Origin: Clostridiales bacterium UBA4362
GTDB taxonomy: Bacteria; Bacillota; Clostridia; TANB77; CAG-508
NCBI GenBank assembly: GCA_002393975.1
Contig: DGSM01000108.1
Coordinates: forward strand, 1-11,492
Length of the DNA stretch: 11,492 nucleotides
Reading direction: 5' to 3'
Shown: positions 6,935-11,492 of the stretch, one piece after another
Layout: every line of letters starts with the position of its first letter
Numbering within the stretch: the stretch's first letter is position 1
Program-made: the position numbers and the translations under genes
Notes under the pieces: model-generated
What the model was told of the DNA's origin: nothing
The model's input: the letters and a program-made list of their open reading frames with translations, nothing else
Databases searched by the model: none

Positions 6935-8212
6935 TTAGTATGCTATTTCATATTTAATAATATCGTTTATTAGTTCAGAAGTCATAACCTTATCAAAAGC
7001 CGTTGTAACATCTTTCTTATCTTGTTCTGTACTTGAAATATAAAAGTTTTCAGTAGTTTCAATATATTTGTGTCCAAGAATATCTGCAACATCTCTAATT
7101 TCAACTCCGTTCCTTAAATTAGTCGTTGCATAACTTCCTCTTAAATCATAAAATCTGCAATCCTTAATCCCAAGCTCTTTATGGATAATCTTAAATGGAT
7201 AGTTCAAAATATTTCTTCCTACATATTTTCCATTTGGTCGTGTAAAGACTAAATTTGCAGTATTCATATGAAGAATATTTCCGTTGTTCTCAATAATTCG
7301 TCTTTCTATTAACTTTCCGTTTTTACCAATTATATCTTCAAAATAATAGGTTATATAGTTAGATCCATATAATTTCTTTAAATGCTGTTGTTTCTTCTTA
7401 AAGTTGATTAAGGCTTGAAATAAAGTTGGACTCATATATATTTGTCTTACTCCATTTTTAGTTTTAGTAGTCCCAATATACCATCTGCCTTTTCCATCAT
7501 CAGGCTTATCATATACTGTATGCTTAACATTTATAACTCTATTTTCAAAGTCTATATCTTCCCAAGTCAAGCTACAAACTTCTCCTGTTCTCATTCCAGT
7601 ATAACAAGCTGTAATAAAAGCACAAGTAAATACATCATCATCTTTAAATCGTTCTAAAATCGTATTTATTTCATTTTGATTATAAAGATGTTTTTCAAAT
7701 TCAACCTCATCTTCTATTTTTGGCAGTTTTAATGTTATAGTAGGATTATATCTTATAAATCCAAACACATCTGTTGCTAATCTAAAACTTGTTTTTAAAA
7801 CCTTCAAAATATTATTAAAATATGATTTTTTATAATTATACTTATTGCAAAGTTCAACTATAAATGAATTTAGCTTAACGCTTGTTAAAGCACTTAATCT
7901 ATACTTTCCAAGTTCTACTTTTAGATATTTATCCATTATAGTTTTGTAAGTTCGTCTTGTATTATATTTTAAAGTAGTTTCGCAATAATTCTCATACCAA
8001 TAATCTAGATAATCACTAAAAGAAATCGTTGTTTCTTTAAAGCTTAATCCTGTATTTAAATATTCAGCATAAGCTAGATTCCCAGCTTTTATTGCTTCTT
8101 CTTTTGTTTCAAACCCAGATTTATTTATAAATTTTCTCTTACCATCTACTTTAGCCACTTCAATTTTATACTGATAATAATTACCTCGTTTTTGTATAGT
8201 GACATTACCCAT
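6935..8212 (-). CDS. int: Tyrosine site-specific integrase
   Basis: This 425-residue protein has the layout of ICE/Tn916-type integrases. An N-terminal arm-binding region (about 1-55) precedes a SAM-like core-binding domain (about 65-165, SFSDYLDYWYENY) and a catalytic domain. Catalytic-domain motifs are TGMRTGEVCSLTWEDID with the first Arg, TKTKNGVR with the beta-strand Lys, FYDLRGSYAT with the second Arg, LGHKYIETTENFY with the late His, and the nucleophilic Tyr in ENFYI. In the H-x-x-R box the first residue is Tyr and the residue after Arg is Gly, in place of the more usual HDLRH. The ATG follows the xis stop by 5 nt with only a weak ribosome site, so coupled translation is likely. It would insert and excise the element. 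The attachment site is not proven in this window. Confidence 0.95.
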   Translation of the reverse strand: MGNVTIQKRGNYYQYKIEVAKVDGKRKFINKSGFETKEEAIKAGNLAYAEYLNTGLSFKETTISFSDYLDYWYENYCETTLKYNTRRTYKTIMDKYLKVELGKYRLSALTSVKLNSFIVELCNKYNYKKSYFNNILKVLKTSFRLATDVFGFIRYNPTITLKLPKIEDEVEFEKHLYNQNEINTILERFKDDDVFTCAFITACYTGMRTGEVCSLTWEDIDFENRVINVKHTVYDKPDDGKGRWYIGTTKTKNGVRQIYMSPTLFQALINFKKKQQHLKKLYGSNYITYYFEDIIGKNGKLIERRIIENNGNILHMNTANLVFTRPNGKYVGRNILNYPFKIIHKELGIKDCRFYDLRGSYATTNLRNGVEIRDVADILGHKYIETTENFYISSTEQDKKDVTTAFDKVMTSELINDIIKYEIAY

Positions 8213-8217
8213 AGGCT

Positions 8218-8463
8218 TTATCTTTCATTGTCTTCATATTCAGATAATCTTCTAATATTATCTATATCGGACAAATCGTTTCCTTCATTTTGTTTTAGGA
8301 AGTCTTCTAAAGCAGATTTAAGAATTCGTATGCTCTTTAGCTTAAAAGCCTTTAATTTTCCTTTTCGTATTAATTCATAAACATAATTTGGGCTTGAGTG
8401 TAATATTTTAGCTACTTCTTGAGCTGTATATATTATTTTTTCTTCTTTTACTATTTGCGACAT
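8218..8463 (-). CDS. xis: Excisionase-like HTH DNA-binding protein
   Basis: The 81-residue protein has a MerR-like winged helix of the excisionase/HTH_17 family. Key parts are YTAQEVAKILHSSPNYVYELIR (about 12-33) and the wing KGKLKAFKLKSIRILKSALEDFL. The C-terminus is short and acidic or charged (NDLSDIDNIRRLSEYEDNER). It lies between the relaxase and integrase genes, the usual place for a directionality factor. It would bend DNA and favour excision by the integrase. GGAGG at 8474-8478 overlaps the relaxase stop codon and fixes the ATG at 8463. Confidence 0.88.
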   Translation of the reverse strand: MSQIVKEEKIIYTAQEVAKILHSSPNYVYELIRKGKLKAFKLKSIRILKSALEDFLKQNEGNDLSDIDNIRRLSEYEDNER

Positions 8464-8477
8464 ATAATTTTAACCTC

Positions 8478-9458
8478 CTATCTTTCTTTATCTTTTCTAT
8501 TTCTTTCTTCCTTTTGGATTTTTTCTATAATATCCTCTGGAACTTTCTTTATAAGACGTTCATATTTTTTAACTTGATTTTGCATTAGTCTAATTCTTTC
8601 ACTGACTTCTAAATCTTTATTCTCAATTTTTTCTTTTAAGTTAAGATTTTCTTCAGCTAGTTCTTGATTGTCTTTTCTTTGAATTAAAACTCTTTCTTCT
8701 AATTCACTTATATAATCGTTATAAGAATTTACCTTTGCTGAAAATTTTTCTGCCTTTGGAACAAATTCTGAAAGCATATTAATAGCTTCTTCTTTATTCT
8801 TTTTCATTCCTATCATATTAATATTCTCAATTTTCTTTAATAATTGATTATATAAGTTATCTAAATTATCAGCTAACTTAAATAACCAAGTAGGAATATG
8901 CTTTCTTTTTGTTTCTTGAGCTGATTTTCCTCTTTCAAGTTCATTCCATCTTTCGTGCATATAATTATAGTATCTCGTTTGCCATTCTGAAAGGCTTTTT
9001 TGATTTCCAAGAATACTTTTAGCTGATAGTTTACCATCTTTATTTATAGGGCAAAATACTAAATGCATATGTGGTGTTGCTTCATCCATGTGTACTACTG
9101 CTGATATTATTCTATCTTCACCAATTTCATCTTTCATAAATTTTACTGCTCTTTCAAAATATTCCCTTTGTTCTCCTTTGCTTAATCTATTCATAAATTC
9201 AGGAGAAGCTGTTATCAATGTTTCAACTAATTTGACACTATCTTTTCTTGTTTTACAGCCATATTCTTTTATTAATTCTTTTATTTTTCTTGAATATGTG
9301 TATTGTGGTGCGTGTATGATATGATAGTTCTCTTTAGATTTATTCATATCTATATCTGGATTACTTTTATATGCTTCTTTTTTTCTTTCATTATGTCTTT
9401 CACATCCAGCTATGGCACCACCTTTGTCCTTCTTAAATCGCAATATTGTGTATGCCAT
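8478..9458 (-). CDS. mob: MobV/Pre-family relaxase (plasmid mobilization protein)
   Basis: This 326-residue relaxase nicks oriT and leads the strand into a recipient using a helper element's conjugation pore. Motif I is AGCERHNERK with His22, the same position as the catalytic His22 of pMV158 MobM. The metal-binding motif III is HMDEATPHMH, with His123, Glu126, His130 and His132. The C-terminal third (about 230-326) is charged and predicted coiled coil, as expected for MobV dimers. The ATG at 9458 has a GGAAGGAG site. A pMV158-type oriT lies about 230 nt upstream, in the matching orientation. No coupling protein or mating-pore genes are present, so the element needs a helper. Confidence 0.94.
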   Translation of the reverse strand: MAYTILRFKKDKGGAIAGCERHNERKKEAYKSNPDIDMNKSKENYHIIHAPQYTYSRKIKELIKEYGCKTRKDSVKLVETLITASPEFMNRLSKGEQREYFERAVKFMKDEIGEDRIISAVVHMDEATPHMHLVFCPINKDGKLSAKSILGNQKSLSEWQTRYYNYMHERWNELERGKSAQETKRKHIPTWLFKLADNLDNLYNQLLKKIENINMIGMKKNKEEAINMLSEFVPKAEKFSAKVNSYNDYISELEERVLIQRKDNQELAEENLNLKEKIENKDLEVSERIRLMQNQVKKYERLIKKVPEDIIEKIQKEERNRKDKER

Positions 9459-9493
9459 TCTATTTTCTCCTTCCTTGTTTTATCTTCGTAGCC

Positions 9494-9551
9494 CACATTT
9501 TGATGACGATAATGACGCTAAAATCCTATAGGACTGCTTCATCAAAATGTG
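9494..9551 (-). repeat. Long hairpin in the leader of the relaxase gene
   Basis: CACATTTTGATGA (9494-9506) and TCATCAAAATGTG (9539-9551) are perfect 13-bp inverted repeats. The 32-nt loop contains the perfect 10-bp palindrome TCCTATAGGA (9524-9533). It sits about 30 nt upstream of the relaxase ribosome site, in the transcribed leader if the promoter at 9640-9668 is used. There is no T run, so it is not a terminator. It could bind a protein or fold in mRNA or single-stranded DNA. Confidence 0.75.
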
Positions 9552-9639
9552 AGAACACTCATATGCTTTTTCGCCTGTTAAATAATATCTTGCCAAAGGC
9601 AAATAATATTTAACATTCTCCTTTTGAAAAATTAAAGTA

Positions 9640-9668
9640 ACAATATAATCAGCCACATAATTTTTCAA
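9640..9668 (-). promoter_or_regulatory. Predicted mob promoter next to oriT
   Basis: The minus strand has TTGAAA (9668-9663), a 17-nt spacer and TATTGT (9645-9640), directly downstream of the nick region. In pMV158 the mob promoters also lie at oriT and are controlled by the relaxase, so the same control is plausible here. Confidence 0.45.
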
Positions 9669-9678
9669 AATCGCATTT

Positions 9679-9719
9679 ATGAGTGTAACACACTACACTT
9701 TTTACAAAAGTTGTGTGCC
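9679..9719 (-). other. oriT: oriT of pMV158/MobV type, with predicted nick site
   Basis: The minus strand reads GGCACACAACTTTTG, then TAAAAAGTGTAGTGTG and TTACACTCAT. This matches the pMV158 oriT layout: GCACACA, a small ACTTT/AAAGT hairpin, then TAGTGTG/TTA. The hairpin here is ACTTTT/AAAAGT (9697-9702 and 9706-9711) with a 3-nt loop. By analogy the nick falls between 9689 and 9688 on the minus strand. The site overlaps the last codons and stop of rep. Just past the nick, ATGAGTGT (9679-9686, plus strand) has an inverted copy ACACTCAT at 9555-9562. Confidence 0.85.
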
Positions 9720-10760
9720 AGATGTTCCCTCTGGACTTCCTTTCAATGACGATTCCTGTGGTATATTTTTACCGTCATCATCGTCATTGCCGTCAATATC
9801 TTTCTTCAAATTTACTAAACGAGATGTGCTTGTCCTTGATGTCTTAAAACATATTTTATTATCCAATAAAATTGTTTTACTATACTCGTTTAATAACTTT
9901 GTAAGATATTGAGGTGTTATATCTTTTTCATCTAAAGAAGTAAGAAGTTCAGTTGCTGTGCCTTGCCATTCTTCTTTATCTCCCATAAAAGATATAACAT
10001 TATAGATAATCTCTGGAGCATTTTTCATTTCAATATCCTTTTGAAATGATCGTTCTAGTAAATTCCATCTGCATTCTTCAAATCTTAATGTGAAAGTCTG
10101 ATATTCAACATCTCTACCTGTAACAAATAATGTTGCTACTGAATCATCTCTTGATTTCTTTTCTAGTATAAATGTTGTATCACTACTTCCCATTATTCCT
10201 GTTGTTCCAGAAATTCTATTAAATACATCACTATCATCTTGTTTCCTTAGATGGTGTACTAAAATAACAGCAATTTTATTTTTATCTGCAAATTGTTTTA
10301 ATAAAGATATATCTGTATAGTCATTAGAATAGTTTATATCATTATTTTGTTTTCTAACCTTTTGAAGAGTATCAATAACTATTAGCTTAATATTAGGATA
10401 TTTCTTTATTGTTTGTTCTAATTGAGATGTTAATCCATTTGCAATTTTGTTTGATTCAATAGATATATGAAAATTTGAATCTATCTCATTAGTTAGCTTA
10501 AACAATCTTTTTTGAAGTCTTTGATAAGTATCTTCTAAAGCAAGATATAAAACATCACATTTATTTGTTTTTAAGTTCCATATTTCTTCGCCCTTTGAAA
10601 CTTTAATACAAATATCTAACATTAACCAACTCTTTCCTACTTTTGGAGCTCCACAAAATATATGAAGTCCAATAGGCAAAATGTCTTCTATGATAAATTC
10701 TGTTTCATCTAAAGAAGTATATAATAGATTATCTGCATTTACGATTTTTAAGTCTTCCAA
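9702..10760 (-). CDS. RepA-like RecA-fold ATPase/helicase of the element
   Basis: This 352-residue protein belongs to the AAA_25/RepA-like RecA-fold ATPases found in plasmid and phage replication modules (compare RSF1010 RepA hexameric helicase). It has Walker A GAPKVGKS at 37-44, Walker B LIVID ending at Asp130, VHHLRKQDD (168-176) and the sensor region SGTTGIMGSSD (184-194). The C-terminal ~110 residues hold a possible small helical domain. They end in a low-complexity acidic and Gly/Ser-rich tail (GNDDDDGKN, then SSLKGSPEGTSGTQLL), which is partly dictated by the overlapping oriT. The TTG start at 10760 is set by GGAGG at 10766-10770. It probably loads onto or unwinds an origin on the excised circle. 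No separate primase or initiator gene is visible. Confidence 0.82.
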   Translation of the reverse strand: MEDLKIVNADNLLYTSLDETEFIIEDILPIGLHIFCGAPKVGKSWLMLDICIKVSKGEEIWNLKTNKCDVLYLALEDTYQRLQKRLFKLTNEIDSNFHISIESNKIANGLTSQLEQTIKKYPNIKLIVIDTLQKVRKQNNDINYSNDYTDISLLKQFADKNKIAVILVHHLRKQDDSDVFNRISGTTGIMGSSDTTFILEKKSRDDSVATLFVTGRDVEYQTFTLRFEECRWNLLERSFQKDIEMKNAPEIIYNVISFMGDKEEWQGTATELLTSLDEKDITPQYLTKLLNEYSKTILLDNKICFKTSRTSTSRLVNLKKDIDGNDDDDGKNIPQESSLKGSPEGTSGTQLL

Positions 10761-10798
10761 GTTTTCCTCCTTTCTAGCAAGTATGCATTTGTAAGCAA

Positions 10799-10831
10799 CA
10801 AAAAAGGCTTCGTTATCATAAACGAAACCTT
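10799..10831 (-). terminator. Strong terminator or attenuator just upstream of rep
   Basis: On the minus strand AAGGTTTCGTT and AACGAAGCCTT form an 11-bp stem (one G-U pair) with a 6-nt loop, followed by a T run. It lies about 40 nt before the rep TTG start, and I see no promoter between them. Rep transcription from upstream must therefore read through it. Confidence 0.88.
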
Positions 10832-10983
10832 ATATATTCTTATATCACTATTATTGGCTATATATTTTATTTTTCCCTTTTGGAGCCACAATTGATATTA
10901 ATGTTTCGCTTACTTTTTTACTGAAAAATTTCTTTGCTTACTTGCATTAAAATTTTTCTCAAAAAAGATATCAGATTTCTTAC

Positions 10984-10992
10984 TTATCCACA
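10984..10992 (+). promoter_or_regulatory. DnaA-box consensus TTATCCACA, possible origin
   Basis: TTATCCACA is the exact DnaA-box consensus and lies upstream of rep. CTTACTT words recur nearby (within 10908-10915, 10936-10943 and 10978-10985) with irregular spacing. An origin here would fit the rep gene, but the last bases also pair with 11068-11073 in the predicted RNA, so the match may have another cause. Confidence 0.4.
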
Positions 10993-11373
10993 GGTTACAA
11001 ATTACTTGCTAAAAACAAATCTTTAATAAGCCTAATAGCTTTTCACTTTTAGACATATAAATATTGTACCTGTAAATCAAATAAGATATCTGTTAGCGCT
11101 TACGACATCAATATTACTTCTTTACATTGGTTGGAGATAAATTACATATCTTATGATAAAACCAACACCGAGCCTCCGAGACAATGGGCTCCATTAAATT
11201 CAATCTGGCTTCCGTCTTGATAATCGAAAAAAGTAATTTCTGTTATTACCTTATTAGCTACTTAAAGCCAGTTCTGTTAGATATAATGTAGTTCAGAACT
11301 AAAATATATGATTTCAAAAGGGAAATATCTACTATTCAATTTTTCAGTTGTATCCTTTATCGAATACACCTAT

Positions 11374-11402
11374 TTTATATCATCATTTTTTCATTCTGTC
11401 AA
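11374..11402 (-). promoter_or_regulatory. Consensus promoter of the structured RNA/rep leader
   Basis: The minus strand has TTGACA (11402-11397), a 17-nt spacer and TATAAA (11379-11374). Transcription should start near 11367. Confidence 0.82.
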
Positions 11403-11419
11403 CTAATTATGAAAAATTT

Positions 11420-11458
11420 TAAAAAATAGATAGAAATTTTATTCAAATCTCTATCTAT
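11420..11458 (-). terminator. Terminator of a gene beyond the right edge
   Basis: ATAGATAGA (11426-11434) and TCTATCTAT (11450-11458) form a perfect 9-bp stem with a 15-nt loop. On the minus strand the stem is followed by TTTTT and then AAAATTTTT. It insulates the RNA promoter from upstream transcription. The last 34 nt of the window beyond it show nothing recognisable. Confidence 0.75.
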
Positions 11459-11492
11459 CTCTCACAGAAATTGTAATTTATCTTTCTAATAC

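Larger units (their letters stand above)
10799..11367 (-). ncRNA. Predicted ~570-nt structured RNA between its own promoter and terminator
   Basis: The unit runs from a consensus promoter to the strong terminator and contains no credible gene. Complementary segments are dense. A perfect 11-bp long-range helix joins TTTCCCTTTTG (10872-10882) to CAAAAGGGAAA (11315-11325) and closes almost the whole transcript. Local hairpins are AGTTCTG/CAGAACT (11270-11276, 11294-11300), CTGGCTT/AAGCCAG (11205-11211, 11265-11271), GTAAT/ATTAC (11233-11237, 11245-11249), GAGCC/GGCTC (11170-11174, 11187-11191), TTGGTT/AACCAA (11127-11132, 11160-11165) with an inner AGATA/TATCT, and ACAGGT/ACCTGT (10990-10995, 11068-11073). 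The stretch 11161-11220 is 50% GC, far above its surroundings. It could be a stand-alone large RNA (ROOL- or GOLLD-like in size and setting) or a regulatory leader of rep. I cannot assign it to a family by eye. Confidence 0.6.

Noticed and set aside
9480..9668. 62-residue minus-strand frame between oriT and mob
   Set aside because: It starts at TTG with no ribosome site. That TTG is better read as the -35 box of the mob promoter, and the frame runs through the long inverted repeat.
11114..11194. 26-codon minus-strand frame beginning MEPIVSEARCW
   Set aside because: There is an ATG but no Shine-Dalgarno site, and the frame lies across predicted RNA helices. All three frames are partly open here because the patch is GC-richer.
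11154..11261. 36-codon open frame containing FFDYQDGSQIEFNGAHCLGG
   Set aside because: It looks protein-like but has no ATG, GTG or TTG start. It overlaps the structured RNA. It could be a gene remnant, which homology searches would settle.
11276..11300. TATAAT at 11282-11287 on the plus strand as an antisense RNA promoter
   Set aside because: No acceptable -35 box lies 16-18 nt upstream, and the bases form the loop of a predicted hairpin.
1..11492. CRISPR arrays, tRNA or rRNA genes, insertion sequences
   Set aside because: I saw no regularly spaced repeats, no CCA-ended cloverleaf, no rRNA-like sequence and no transposase frame.

Overview
The window is a very AT-rich, low-GC Firmicute sequence, probably from Clostridia. 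Codons such as AGA, ATA and TTA dominate, Shine-Dalgarno sites are strong GGAGG types, and TTG starts occur. Every gene supported here lies on the minus strand, so the biological reading order is from high to low coordinates. The left ~1.3 kb looks chromosomal. The rest looks like an integrative mobilizable element (IME) with plasmid-like replication and transfer functions and an anti-phage cargo.

Host side (1-1503): a GntR/YtrA-type repressor gene, an ABC ATPase gene and the start of an ABC-2 permease gene form a tight operon. Its consensus promoter has a -10 box inside an inverted repeat, which suggests autoregulation. Upstream lies a strong terminator hairpin. Beyond it is an orphan 3' end of a SEC-C zinc-motif gene with no start, which may be what remains of the gene the element integrated into. 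The stretch 1504-1676 is AT-rich, gene-free and full of small inverted and direct repeats. It is my candidate for an attachment-site region.

Cargo (1677-6872): a fused two-domain adenine methyltransferase resembling M.FokI, a type IIS endonuclease resembling R.FokI, and an OLD/ABC-like AAA ATPase. They have their own promoter and form one operon. The ATPase is shifted out of frame at a 4-nt G/C run near its 3' end, and the conserved-looking C-terminus continues in another frame. Two GGATG words (the FokI recognition sequence) flank the predicted transcription start of the methyltransferase gene.

Mobility core (6902-10760): a tyrosine integrase, a Xis-like HTH protein, a MobV/Pre relaxase with the histidine at position 22 that is catalytic in pMV158 MobM, a clear pMV158-type oriT overlapping the 3' end of rep, and a RepA-like RecA-fold ATPase.

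Right end (10761-11492): no gene. A terminator is followed by a consensus promoter, then about 570 nt dense in complementary segments (including an 11-bp perfect long-range helix), then a second strong terminator only ~40 nt before the rep start. This looks like a self-contained large structured RNA and/or an attenuated rep leader. It is the most novel-looking part of the window.
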